Source: Trichobilharzia regenti (taxonomy: Eukaryota; Platyhelminthes; Trematoda; Strigeidida; Schistosomatidae). Taken from it: a stretch of 64,000 nt of DNA. Below, in pieces: positions 45,119 through 57,949 of the stretch (its first letter is position 1; each line of letters starts with the position of its first letter). A model generated the notes under the pieces. That model saw only the letters and a program-made list of their open reading frames with translations. It had not been told where the DNA came from and did not search any database. The stretch is from NCBI GenBank assembly GCA_944472135.2, contig OX235262.1:58066440-58130439 (forward strand). The letters are read 5' to 3'. Made by a program: the position numbers and the translations under genes.

Positions 45119-48100
45119 ATATATATATATGTATTTGGGAGACTATCAGCTGGTGTTTCTATGTCCCGGTCTCTGGTTATTTGGGTGACTCTTCCTGCAA
45201 TTACGAGTCCCTTTAATTTGACTCCAACGTGATATCATTTCACCTTTATGATTAATATAATCAGTATGGCGCAACACCTTAATTATGAATAGCATATATT
45301 GCACACAATGCGAAATTCTTTGACATGTAGTTTTACTTGTATGCCGAACTCATCAATTCTACAAGCTTCTGCATGTAAAACACAACTGAGATTTGTTCAA
45401 CGATAGACGGATCTATTTCTTTAGTTGAGCAGATCCACCATCAATTTCACAGTTAGACGAGGAGGATTTCCCAACTCACTCACTCACTCCCCATCAAACA
45501 AGATATATCAGGTGCTAATTCAGCAGAAGAATATATACGTCTACTCCACGCACCCTTACCACAAACTGCGCCTCAATCACAGCGTGAAGCTGCAATGTTA
45601 CCATCAACTGTATCGACCAAGAGACCGATCCGTCGTATACTCTGACTCTCTTTATTGCCACTCCCTACATCTCCAACTGACCCATACTTGAACAATAATC
45701 TCATCATACAACCAGATTTTCCAGAGAATCATACATTCATATACAAACTTATTCATACATGTGCATGTTTGAGTAAATACACGTATTTGACACTTTCAAA
45801 AATCTATTCTCGATCAGAAGTATCACTTCTACATGTTATTCGAAAACTACATTAACCTTCACGTTGCTAGGCTATTCAAATACATTAGAATAAATGTATC
45901 AAAATACTAACTGCTTCACAATCATATGTCTTTCGAATCAACCAGTAAGATGTCGTTCATAGTCAGTTCGATTGAAGTTGTCTGAATCTCAGCTTCCTCA
46001 TTTTACTCACAGCTGAGCAGAATTAGTTGACAGTATCTTCCCTACTAGATACCTGATGATTGTAAGTTTCTGGTGGAAATAAACCTGCAGTTGGATAGGA
46101 ATTTCCTATATGGTTGCGTCCACTTGTTTTTCTCCAGGTATCCTTTGTCAGCAGCGCAGCATAACTTCAATCAGAGTGATGTTTAAGTGACAACATCGCA
46201 TTTGACTTTTAATCTTAATAGTAAGAGAGTCATTACTACAGTACTCTGCAAACAATCCAAACATGTTCCATGCACAATGTGTTTTTCATTCTTCATTAAG
46301 GAAGGTGGAATGAGTTGTGATTTCTTCGTTGCTAAGTATAATCGTCAATAATCGACAATAAATTCTCCAGGATTATAAGCTGTGGTGCATGGAAATATAG
46401 AACGAAATAACAAGGACGTTGTTCACAAGATGTATTCATTCAACATCGCGTAGTTCGTCATATTCAATTAAGTGTCGAATTTAGACGAACACTTCCGTGA
46501 AGGCACCATAAATAATCGAAGACATCTAGAATACACTATTGACTCTTATATGTTACCCATGGCTATGGTCCTAGAATAAACGGGAATGTTGGGTATATAT
46601 TTTGTGGAAAACGATTTCGTGAATAGATATTGTTAGGTACGGTAGTGTTCATCCGTCGAATGAAGCGTTTGACAATTCTATGGAATTTAATCCACTGAGT
46701 GTTACATTGAATTCATCAGGTTTGGCTGACTCTAGACTTACTTGAAGTAAATTAAACAAACTATATAATGGTTGTTGAGAATGAGTAGAATTTAAAGGTG
46801 ATCATAACTAGCATGTGTTTCATTTTGTTGATTTTAATTTAGGTGAGGAATGAACAGCAGTTAGAGGGCCATTCGATTCGAAGTAGTACTCGATATAAGT
46901 TGACGAACTTCAGAATTTATGGTTCACTTGACTGCGTTTCACCGTCTGAATGGTCAGTTTGACACGTCGTCACCTGAATGTCTCGGTTTTGATGTTCAAT
47001 GCTTCGGTGGATGTCCACTGCTCTCTAGCACACCCTGTTTTCCAGACGATTTCTAACTACTATCAGTTCGTATTCCCAAGCCACACTCATCAAAGCCTCA
47101 CGAAGAATGCAGACAGACTCAATTTAAATCATACCGTAACAACTGGAGAAGTTGTATTGACTTATAAATTCTACAAATTAGGCCTTAGATGAAACTGACT
47201 GTTTTATTCTAATATTTTCATGACCATATGAGAAGTTCTTTTGAGCAATCACTCATCGATTGTACTACAGTGACAATGAACTATATGAATGAAACTCACC
47301 ATTGATAAACTTCGATAAGAAAACATAAATATGGTAAAATGAATAAGAACGTGTTTGGTTTTTTCGAATATGAAATGAGGTCAAACTGGTACCTGACACA
47401 GTTATCAGCTGATGCATGATTCAGCATGATTTTTGAACGCTACACACTCACAAACACCCACGACTTTTACTGATATAAGCTGAAGCGTGTGTTTGTTGTT
47501 GAATAATAGGATTCATTAATAAGCAGAAGGAACATAAATATTTTATGTTCAGACATCAGTATAAATAAATGAATGTTTTCAAAATGTGATTTAAGTGGCA
47601 TGATATTTATTCACTTCCGACGATATAAATGTATCACATTTCTAATATTGACGTATAGACAAGTAATTCGGAACAGAGTGATGTTGACTGATTATCAGTG
47701 GTCTGTGGTATGTATAGGATTTCCAAGGACAGGTGGTTAATTAATTTACGATTATGATAGATTACTTTCTATCAAAACTTGTATTTCTTTGAGATAAACT
47801 GACAGTCGGGTACATTTCATTCCCCGTTAGGAGGATGTGTATCGTCACCACAGAAAACGTATATTTTTAAACACCTATTTAGTTTCCCATTTCAGCTGAT
47901 TTCAATATTTTGAGTGTCCTTGTGCAGTGGTTGCAGTATCGAAAATAATTATTTGGAGGGATTGTGTGCCAATGAGTTGATGGAATCTACCACTGGTCTT
48001 AATGGAACTGTTGGTTGATGTATCTGTGGATGACCGTGGAATTTTGAAGATACATACACTGGATGAATAATAATTAACACGTGAAATTCACTACGTAATC

Positions 48101-48969
48101 CACTGAATATCATCAGAGTACAGATCCCATCGCTGAATGAAATTCTGAGAAGGTTTTTCACATTTTTCAGTGTAGATGCTTGGTACATTATCAGTGAATC
48201 TACTAAAGTCCTTCTCACGACACTATGCATGATGGTGTGGATGCAGTCATAGTCTCATAAGTGAAGTACTGAGATTTAGTCACTTTCTGCGTTATCCTCT
48301 CAACAAGAGGGTTTGATGTAGTCTTGCACAGCCTGATGGACTTGATATAGATTAAGTGAACCACTGAGGTGAACCAGTGAGGTTCCCCATTCACTTTCAA
48401 TTCATTCTCAAAAGATCTTCTTATGTTACCCTCACACACACGCTCAACTGATCCTTTCAGATTAGTGTTCCATTTAACAGTTGCCCTTACCCCTTCTGGC
48501 CATATAATCTTTGGTGACGAGCAAATGTAGCTGTTGTTGAAATTCCATAATAGCCTATTGCCAGTGCTCTCGGTGATGTGCCCACCAGGTCTCTCAACAG
48601 TATATTAGAAGTGATTTGAAATTACTGTTCAAAATCCGATTCTTGTTCGTTTTGCTGAGTGCAGTTTACTTCCACACTTATCTACTGGACTTCAACGGGA
48701 ACTAAATTCACAGAAGGGCGTCATCTACATAACAAACTGATCCAGTCGAAATTCCAACAGTCCCATTTTTCTTTAAAAGCCTTCCGAGTAACCCAATCCA
48801 CTCTCTTTCTCTCAACAAAGTATTGTCATCGTATTAATTGACAAGATCGATAGACAGATACACGAAATATGATGTGAAATGAAGTGAGGGTGGACAAATG
48901 CATTATGATAAGGCTAGAGATACTTTATCATATCACCCTTTGTCTTCACCAACACATTTGTTCAATTCA
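45119..48969. other. Unassigned DNA (copy B)
   Basis: Collinear with 9481-13329 with scattered substitutions. No gene recognised. Confidence 0.4.
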
Positions 48970-51070
48970 AATTTGTTTTTCTATTGTTTGAATGGACACA
49001 CCACAAACCAGCAAGATTTCATCTCGATGCTGCTCAAGGAAGTGGAGACGCAGCTAGTCTGCTCGAGAAGGGAAACAGATGTGGGCACACATCATCATCT
49101 AGTTCAAGGACAAGGAGTGACTCTCAATGGATACCAGGAAGCTAATCAACGAGAGAAGAATGGTGCAAGGGAAGATGACTCAATGCAAAGACGACCAACA
49201 GAACGAGGAACTCATGTCAGTGTACATTACACTGAATGAAGAAGTGAAGAAGAGAGCCAGGAAAGACAAAAGACAATTCTACGACACAATGGCAGGTAAC
49301 TGAAGCAGAACAAGCAGGCCACAGATGGAAGAGACTTCAGAACATGATATCAGACAACCAGGCTGCTCGCTATCCGGAAAAAGCAACCCTTTGAAACCTT
49401 TGAAATTTGTGCGAGGGAACCTTGTCACCATGAAAGAGAAACGAATGAAACAATTTGCACATCACTCAACAGGACTCTTGAATCAACCATCACCTGCAAC
49501 TTGCCAAGGATCCAGAGAATGCCGCAGATTTGGTCACGCCATTATTTCAAACGCTTCGGAAAGAAGGAAAGGCACCCACCGACTGGAAGAAAGATTGGCC
49601 GCCTTGTCAAGCTTCCAAAGAATAGCAGCTTACGCCTCACTCTGCAAGAACTGACTCTTGTCCACGCCGAATAAAATAATACGTCGGATCATCCCGGAGA
49701 GAATAGAGAGTGCACTAAACACAGAAATCCGCCAGCCCCATCGAAACAAGCTAGCTGGATTCAGAGAAAACAAATCATAGCCTCATCGAATTGTAACTCT
49801 ACGCATCGTCATCACAGAACACAGCCTAGAATAGAATGACAGTCAAGCACCACTCCACCTCAAATTGATCAACTTCGAAAACGCCTCCGACAGATAGCGT
49901 TGACCGAGAAGTAATTTGGAAACTACTTCTACACTACGGCGTACAGTGTCCAAGGCTTTGTCAACCTCATCCAACAGCTAACACTGTGACAGTTTCACGT
50001 GTCAGGTGTTCCACAACAGAAAACTCAGCGAAGCGTTCGAAGTGAATACAGGAGTAAGACAAGCTGGCTGTCCACTATCACTGGTGATATTCCTCATTTT
50101 AGGGGCCTAGATTATGCGTCAGACTGTGCGTTGTGAGTGAGAGGACAGGAATACGCTGCACCGCCGATAAGAAGACTCTAGACGATCTGTATTTCGCGCC
50201 TGGATGATATATGTCTAATGTAACACAAACTCGAAGACTTGCAGGTTGAAACCAACAAACTGGGTGAAGAGGCCAGCAGCGAAGACAGCACTCCAAGTGA
50301 ACATTGATAGGCCGAGTTGATGAATATAACCAACGAACCACAACAAGGACAACAACCACCACCAATCACCATCAACACGAGAGATGTGACAGATGTTACC
50401 TCCTTCACTTATCCGGCTAGGAAGCAGCGATTCAACTGCAGTCAGCCGGAGCTGATGAACATATCAAAGCCAGTCAGAATCGGAAATGCGAGAAACGCAT
50501 TCATCAACCTGAAACCAGCTTGGTAATCTTCTACACTCATTACAAGGAACACGACTCAGTTTTTCAACACCAATGCGAAATAGGTCAGGGTGAGAAACCT
50601 GCACTGCGTGTCACGAAGAGGATTTCCAACAGGCCACCGCAGACTTACACGAGACTTTCATCAACAGCTTCCACCTTCACTGGCTGGATCTATACTGAAG
50701 ATCAAATAGCCAGAAAGAAATGATAAGCAACAAGAAACTCGGCTGATAACAAACCAACGGAGCAAGAGCCAATTTCTCAACAAATATGTAGGAGGAAATG
50801 GAGATGGATCGTGTACACGTTGAGGTTATCGTCGAATGACCTGGCTCGCTGTGCAGGTCATCGATCGAATGGAATACTAATAGGAAGCGGCGAGTCAGTC
50901 GTCAGTGCGAGGGTGACAGGGAGGAAATCGTAATAGGAGGAGATGAGAGAGAGTTTAGCGAATCGTTGACCCAGCTGGAGAGGATCGCAGAAAATACAGC
51001 AAAGTCGAGCTGTGTTCCTGAAGCCCTATATCTTATTCTAAATCCAACGGAACAATAATAATAAGAGTAA
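48970..51070 (+). mobile_element. RTE-clade element, degenerate, uninterrupted (copy B)
   Basis: Counterpart of the RTE at 13330-17232 without the PLE, so the target reads straight through near 50754-50766. It carries the same linker and reverse-transcriptase relics and the same TAATAATAAGAGTAAATAA-like tail. An additional stop (TGA near 49302) splits the linker frame relative to copy A. Confidence 0.75.
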
Positions 51071-52141
51071 ATAAATCGACTGGACATTTAAATCATTCCA
51101 TAACACTTGCAATGCCCACATTCTTGCTATATGTATAATTTTTTTACCATTTTGTATCTGCTTTTTTGTTTATAGCCTTTTGCGTAAGTTAAAGAAGAAT
51201 CTCATTTGACTAGTGGTATTTACTGGGTAGTCTAAATTCATGCATCACAAATATACTCCTAATTTCATCATTCGAACATTTCATTAGAGGTAAGACAGAA
51301 AAAAGTTTTATCTGTCGTAGACATACAGCCTACATCATTTTACAAAATCGAGTGGATGATACGTGTTCAAAAAGCATCCACTGTGTATCAGGTCAACAAC
51401 ACTCAACTAATTAATCTTAAACACTACCATCGAAGTCAACACTCAACAGTCTTTTTCCAAGATAAAGACTTAGACATCAATCATCAGATCTTGATTGACA
51501 ACTTCATGCCTAATAATGTGTTAAACAGTGTGTAACTGCACTATCAAACAAAAACACAAAAGAAACACTGCTGACAGTCATTTATTTCTAATGAATGATG
51601 AATATTGTTATTTTGTATTATAACGAATTAATCATGTACCAGTCATCTGATTGATTCGAAACAGTCACATAATCATTTCTAGAAGTCGAATGACCTAATT
51701 AAATTGAGGTAACCACGTGATAATAAATTGTGATTGTGTAACAGGTAAAAGTTTTATAAATACTTCAGTTATATTTAGCTAATCAGTTCATCTGTCATTA
51801 GAGAAATAGGTAGGTCTAACTATTGCTATTACTATTACTGATTCTTATTACTATTATTACCGTCATCATTAAACATCTTTATACTTCATACATTTATTAC
51901 GCTTTATGAATTTGAACGAAGCAAGAACCATCATTTATTCCCTCGGCTTATGATCACTTGGTTACAACTCAAAGACATCATTAATTACACGCATGAAAAC
52001 AATCTTGACATCCTTGAAGAGTTCATCTTCAAACAAAAATTAGTCAGTCAATATATGTATACAATGCTAGTAAGAATAGTAAACACTTTATCCCGAACAT
52101 TAACAGTTTTACCCAATCGAAATTTTCAACATTTTGTAATG
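51071..52141. other. Unassigned AT-rich DNA (copy B)
   Basis: Collinear with 17233-18289. No gene recognised; TTACTA-rich stretch near 51818-51860. Confidence 0.4.
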
Positions 52142-52510
52142 AGATGAAATCGATAATGGAAACGTCCAGTGAGCAGTGCAAGGAAAGACTGACATCCCCT
52201 TCCTTCTCAACGCATAAATCAGGTTCCATGCGCTTGATGGAGATTGCTTCGGAAAACTTGGGGAGAATCGAATTCCCTCACCTACTGATAGTTTCGAATC
52301 ATCTGCGACGTTCACCTCATGACCCGTGTCAAGGAGATGCCTGGCAACGGCACTGTGAAAGCATCTGTCTCCGTTAGACATAGGCTTTTTGGTACATGTT
52401 CGGAAAATCGTACCTACGCCCTTCTTTCTGCTCACCGAATCTAACTGCTTCCGCAGATACATGTAATTTGTATATACAGTTGGGGTTGACATGCAAAGGA
52501 TATGAGTCAA
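52142..52510 (-). mobile_element. Second Penelope-like element relic, GIY-YIG C-terminal region (copy B)
   Basis: This is better preserved than copy A. One minus frame runs 52510-52109 with RKKGVGTIFRTCTKKP and HSAVARHLLDTGHEVNVAD. An adjacent frame (52229 downward) gives PDLCVEKEGDVSLSLHC. Together they match the order at the C-terminus of PLE GIY-YIG proteins. The upstream GIY and YIG motifs and any reverse transcriptase are absent. Confidence 0.6.
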
Positions 52511-52539
52511 TTTTTTACTGCAACAAAGAGCAAGTTGTT

Positions 52540-52705
52540 CGATAGACGGAAGTTAGATTAGCTGGTGGATAGGCTCTGGCTTGTCACGTTCTCACGTCGA
52601 TTGCAGTTAGCCTCAGCTGTCCTTTGATGTTAAAGTACGCTGAAAATTCCATACCTGTACCACAAATACTGTTTGGAATAAAGCTGTTATTATTATTATA
52701 TATAA
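52540..52705 (+). mobile_element. Probable non-LTR 3' tail (copy B)
   Basis: Counterpart of 18690-18850, ending TTTGGAATAAAGCTG and TTATTATTATTATATATA. No coding remains. Confidence 0.4.
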
Positions 52706-52838
52706 AAAATGAGGACTACAGATAGACCAGATATTTTCATCGTATTTTCATTCTGTTCATCGCATCAAACGTGTTTTCCTTCTTTCTTCATAGAATTGTT
52801 CTCATCTGGTTGATTACTGCGAAAAGTGTGTGAAAATT

Positions 52839-55114
52839 ATGCGAAGTATCCTCTTGTTTCTACTAATCGGTGGTGACATTTATAATGTTCACATAAACAG
52901 TAAGTCGGCTTGAACTGAGTTATTGTTACACGTACATATGAACTGACGTCCTACTTTGCTGTATTAATACACATAAAACACGATAAATCAGGCGAACTAC
53001 GTAGATAGAAGTCTAGGTAGCCAAACATTACAACAAACAGCCAGGAATATTCTCGCTTATTGTCTCGCTGACAAATACGTCCGGATCTGATTGTTCCAAA
53101 CTTAACAGCTACTCTTCGGATATCAGACAATGGCCTAAGCTAAATGGTTTTTGCTTCAATACCTCTAAATTTCAGTCAATTAACTTGACATTAAGGCGTA
53201 GATGCTTCACAAGCTGTTTCCAGCTAAAAGGGTACTGAAACGGAAACTAGGTCAAGCATAAAATACATTGAAGTAGTTTTATTCTCTGACCTCTCTTCGT
53301 TCGTCATCCTGTATCTCGTCGATTTCCAAGAACACGGCCCGTCTAACCTTCCACATCAAGAAATCAAGACAACGAGAAGTCACTCAGCCTCTACTTTCAC
53401 AGCTTGTCAACTCATGCATCCTACCTACTGTACTTCACTGCTCCGCCTTAGTCTTTCCTGAGCTACTCATAAAGGACTATGCCATAATGCGAAAGGCTTT
53501 AAAGGTTGTCAGTAAGACTAGAGGTCACTGGAAAAGAATATCCGCACATAAAACCGATCACAGACGTCCAGTGATACCTCATTCGGCTTGATCGAATTCT
53601 ATGTGACACAGATAGTGTTAAGCGTTAAACCTACAACTTACTATGTTATTAGCGAGAAAATCGGCTCTTCCACCCCTCCTATTAGTAATCTAATCGTGAC
53701 ACTATTTGAATTAACTAATAATTTTAGCTACTAAGATTAATACCACTGTTTTACACATTTTTTGAAATTTCGATTTTATTATCATTGTAATTACCACAAT
53801 AGACTGCGATTATGAATCATGTAATATTATATTTCGTCTTTGCTTTTCCGCTTGCTTATCGAGTAAAAAAGATGCAACACTGTAGTGAATGATGAGAATT
53901 CCCCACTCTATCATGACTACTGTTTTGGAATAAAGCAAATCATTATTATTAGTAGTAGTAGTAGTATTACATTTCATTGTTGAAATGCACAAGTGAGAAA
54001 ATTAGAATCGGTTTTGTAAGTAAAAGCTTGAAGTCACATGAAAATAGTCCTCGTAGCCTCTCACTTGGCGTTCACTTCGGAAAGCTCTCAGAAGTATGTT
54101 GGAAATCGCAGATATCTTCTGGTGGATTTTGTAGGACTATTTAGCACAGATTAGTTTTACGTCAAACGGTTGTTCATAAAAGTGATACTGATTTTGTGTT
54201 CAGGGTTAATACTCTTAATCCGACGGATATGTTACTCTTTAACGAAACTTTATTATCTCTTGAACTTCGGAAAAGAGAAACACTGAGCATCTCAGAAGCT
54301 GGTAACATGATTTTGTGCATTCTTTTCGTAGGAATAATTGCGCAGTTATTCTCGAGAAATTATCTGATAATAAAATAGTTTGACTGATATTAAACAGGTT
54401 CTAACTTAGTGCGAAGTTTTATCAAAATAAATTACTAAATTTCATGTTTTGAATGTAATTGAGTCTGTCTCACTATTTTTACTCATTCCACTAGGTATTC
54501 CGTTGAACAAAAATGGACTTCCACAGGTTCCACTTTTGCCTCGAACACTTCCTCCATCCGGACAATCCCCAGATTTCGCACCACCCCCGTCATTTGGACA
54601 ACCTCCACAATTTGGATCACCTCCGTCATTTGGACAACCTCCACAATTTGGATCACCTCCGTCATTCGGACAACCTCCACAATTTGGACCACCTCCATCA
54701 TTCGGACAACCTCCACAATTTGGACCACCTCCATCATTCGGACAACCTCCACAATTTGGTCCACCTCCATCATTCGGACAACCACCTCTATTCCGACCGC
54801 CACCATCATTTGGACAACCTCCACAATTTGGACCACCGCCATCATTCGGACAACCTCCACAATTCGGACCACCGCCATCATTCGGACAACCTCCACAATA
54901 TGGACCACCGCCATCATTCGGACAACCTCCACAATTTGGACTACCCTCAGAATTTGGACAAACGCGTAAATCAGTATATTCACATGTATCCGCACCGATT
55001 AACCAACCACCTTCAGGTGGACAGTCCCCTCCACTCGGACCACCAATGTCCAACAATGACGGATCAAAACCCTCACCTCCAGCTGAGTCTGAACACCCAT
55101 CAGCGGAGAAATAA
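52839..55114 (+). CDS. Secreted proline-rich 12-residue-repeat protein, copy B (open)
   Basis: Exons 52839-52899 and 54495-55114 are proposed, giving about 226 residues. Exon 1 encodes the leader MRSILLFLLIGGDIYNVHIN and ends at A|GTAAGT. The second exon follows an acceptor TTCCACTAG at 54486-54494. The total of 681 coding bases keeps frame. After IPLNKNGLPQVP come ten PPSFGQPPQFGP-type units, then a non-repetitive tail (SAPINQPPSGGQSPPLGPPM) ending SEHPSAEK and TAA. No cysteines occur in the repeat, which is rich in Pro, Gln, Phe and Gly, suggesting a disordered or matrix-type secreted protein. AATAAA at 55230-55235 may end the transcript. Family not recognised; similarity in style to schistosome micro-exon or eggshell proteins is only a guess. 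Confidence 0.62.
52990..53966 (+). mobile_element. CR1-like non-LTR relic in the intron (copy B)
   Basis: Counterpart of 19140-20112, with the same TQPLLSQLVNSCILPTVL coding remnant near 53370-53450. The tail TTTTGGAATAAAGC plus ATTATTATTAGTAGTAG is slightly shorter than in copy A. Confidence 0.6.
54570..54965 (+). repeat. 36-bp coding minisatellite (copy B)
   Basis: Ten tandem 36-bp units plus a partial one. One unit (near 54776-54808) has LFR in place of QFG. Unit number and variants differ from copy A, showing turnover within the array after duplication. Open frames on the opposite strand (such as 55056-54442, with CGGCPNDGG repeats) are by-products of the repeat. Confidence 0.92.
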
Positions 55115-57949
55115 ACAAGAATCTCATTCCAAGTGAAAACATTGGTATTTCTATGATTTCGCTAACACTCGATACGTTTCGCCTATAAAAACATCCAGAT
55201 TTTTCTGTCTACAAATGAAAAAGTAGAGGAATAAAACGTCTTCATTCACATTTATCAGAGATATCAGTACTCTTTCATAATTTTGTCTACCACATTTTAT
55301 TTTCATATGACATCTTTACGATTTGTATAAATGTGAATCACTCTCATTCTCTTTCGGTTTCACATCACACCCTTCTCATTTCGACAGTAAATTGTAATCA
55401 TCTTTGTTGAATTACTTGTTCTGTTCTGTTTTGTTTTAAACAACGTACCAATTTCGCTTTTCAGTTTCATTATTAATAAATGTATATATTATACTTATTT
55501 CGTATTTAGAAGGCAGCTATCGATTATTGTTATTATTTAATACATTTCATTGTTGCATAGGGTTTCCAGTGGAATTAAGGGCTTCAACAGCCCATGTGCA
55601 CCTCACCAAGTTCAACTGAGTGGTGTTTGCCTGACTTAATGAATCCCATACGCCCCCATTTCCTCCTGACGCGATGTTCTCCATTTTAGTCTTAGGAAAC
55701 ACTGAATTCGTCATCTCCCATTTGCAATGCATTTTGGCTTCTTCTTGGTATCAGTCAAATGTCTCCTCCAGTCATATCCAGTACATCCTGATTTCATTCT
55801 GCATTTCATTCTTTGTTGTTAATCCCTTCTCAAAATTCGATCTTCTATATCGAACCGGGGAATACATGTGATGAAAAAAGTTTGCCATAGACTCTTCGAA
55901 TCAGATTCGTTGACTAACTAAACCTCGGAAACATACATAGACAAAGAATGACTTGGCCTAAATGCTGCAAACTAGGAAGATGTTCCTTTGTTCGAGCCCA
56001 TTTGTGATGAAAATCTCAAGCCTATTCCTTGTTCTGCATGCAGCACGTTTTAACAGTGATTTCAGATAATTGAAGGTCTGTCATACTCTTTCAATCTTGC
56101 ATTTCAAATTCTCATCCATGCCACTTGTAGTTGACACGAGGCTGTCAGTTATCTGAATAAATATCATGATGGTAAACGATTGAGGAACTGTGACAGTGTC
56201 CCATTTCCTGTTGGAATCATTTATGCTCAGACTGGACACTAACAGAAGACATTTATGGCGTTTAAAAGTGTATTTCGTGTAAAATAATCTGCTAATGTTT
56301 GGATGCAAATATCTCAGAAATACAAGCGAAATTTTCAAAACATGGCGTAATTAGAACAACAAATATCACAGTTATAATTTAACCAGAGAACTGATGGTGT
56401 CTATACCAGTATAAAATATCAGTAATAACACCTAATAAAACAGTCACAAGTTCAGAGGTTAACAAAATGCTTTGGACGACGATTAAACAAACATTTCTAC
56501 ATAAGAGATTCGGTAAATAGTGTACAAACATGCGATACTTCTAGTAAAGTATGCTCCACGAGAAAGCAATCAGATATACACCACCCACATTCTGAACACT
56601 GTGAGATGGCAGTCATTAACCTAATTATGTTAAATACTGATCCGTCACAAACATGGTGTTCCACTATGTGAAGATGCTTTACATGTGTCTTATCATGAAA
56701 TAGAAAAACCACGAGGACACACATTTACCATTTGTGTACTTACAAACGGTCGTGTGATGAATTTCTCTGAAAATACCGATTGAACTCAATACGTGCTACA
56801 GATAAATAAGCCGTAATAATAATACTCGTTATCATAACTAAATTTACCAATGTAAGATTAAAAGAGATTTCCCACTCAAATATTATTTGTCTCAGCGAGA
56901 AATGTATACTAGACCTGAACCTCTCGTAAACCACATCTAGTTGAAAACAATTATCACCTTTTATTCGCCGTCGTAATTATGTGAAATCAAACAAGAATTA
57001 TGTATTTGAATGCGATTGTACAGCTTTTGAAAATGAAAGATATCTCTGCTGAATTTCGTGTTCTCTGCATTCTAAGGATCATGAGTAGATTATTTGTGGC
57101 GGCCTTTCCTAAATCACTGAGCTACCAAGTATCTATCTTCAATTTAAATAAATAACATACTGCTTTAATTATCCAACGACGTTGTTGACTCATAGTCTCT
57201 TCTCAAGTGCAATTTCTGAAACGGCTTTCAACATACTCCTATGAGGCTTCCTCAGTGAAATCACAAGCAGTAAAGTTGATGAATCATTGATTAATTTGAT
57301 TCATGAAATTTACTTACCTCGTTGACATGGATGGCAAGCAGACGATTTCAGTGAGTGAAATTATTTTCTTTTTCGACAATGTCATCTCCTGGGCTATGAA
57401 CTCCGGAATATATAACACAGAGAGAGAGGAAGCTTCCGAAACTGTTAACGCTTAAAGGTCAAGATGTAATGAGTGACAGGGTGAAGCTGTGTAACACAGA
57501 TATGGATTTAAAACTTGGAAATAAGAAACACCATATATGACGTTTGGACAGATGACGTGATTGGATAATAGTAATATTAATAATGCTGAAACAGTAGGCT
57601 ATTTATGGTGGGAAAGGTGTAGAGAAATGATGAACCTGAGTTCCTTGCTATACAAAATCCTGGCTGAAAATTTGGGATCACGAAAGTTTTGGCTATGCCC
57701 AGAGAGACACCTCGGTCACATTGTCCCAGATAAGTGCCAATGGATGTCACGCATAGATCGTCAGGATGATTCAAATGGAGTTATCTCACTTGAGTTGACA
57801 CTAGGTTCTGTTTCGAACCATTTTCCCAGCAAATTCTCACTTTTTGAATTAGAAATAATACATGACACCTATTTCATTTCCTACAGCTTCAATTGCACAA
57901 CAATGTTGTTGATTCATAGTGTATTCACAAGTATTATTATTATATCCTT
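55115..57949. other. 3' flank of the repeat gene and unassigned DNA (copy B)
   Basis: Collinear with 21251-24067. Apart from the likely polyadenylation signal at 55230, nothing was identified. Shared short frames (such as 57561-57959) lack a recognisable domain. Confidence 0.4.

Noticed and set aside
54442..55056. 204-codon minus-strand frame with CGGCPNDGG repeats
   Set aside because: It is a by-product of the 36-bp coding repeat, which leaves several frames open. The plus-strand frame has the leader exon and splice signals.
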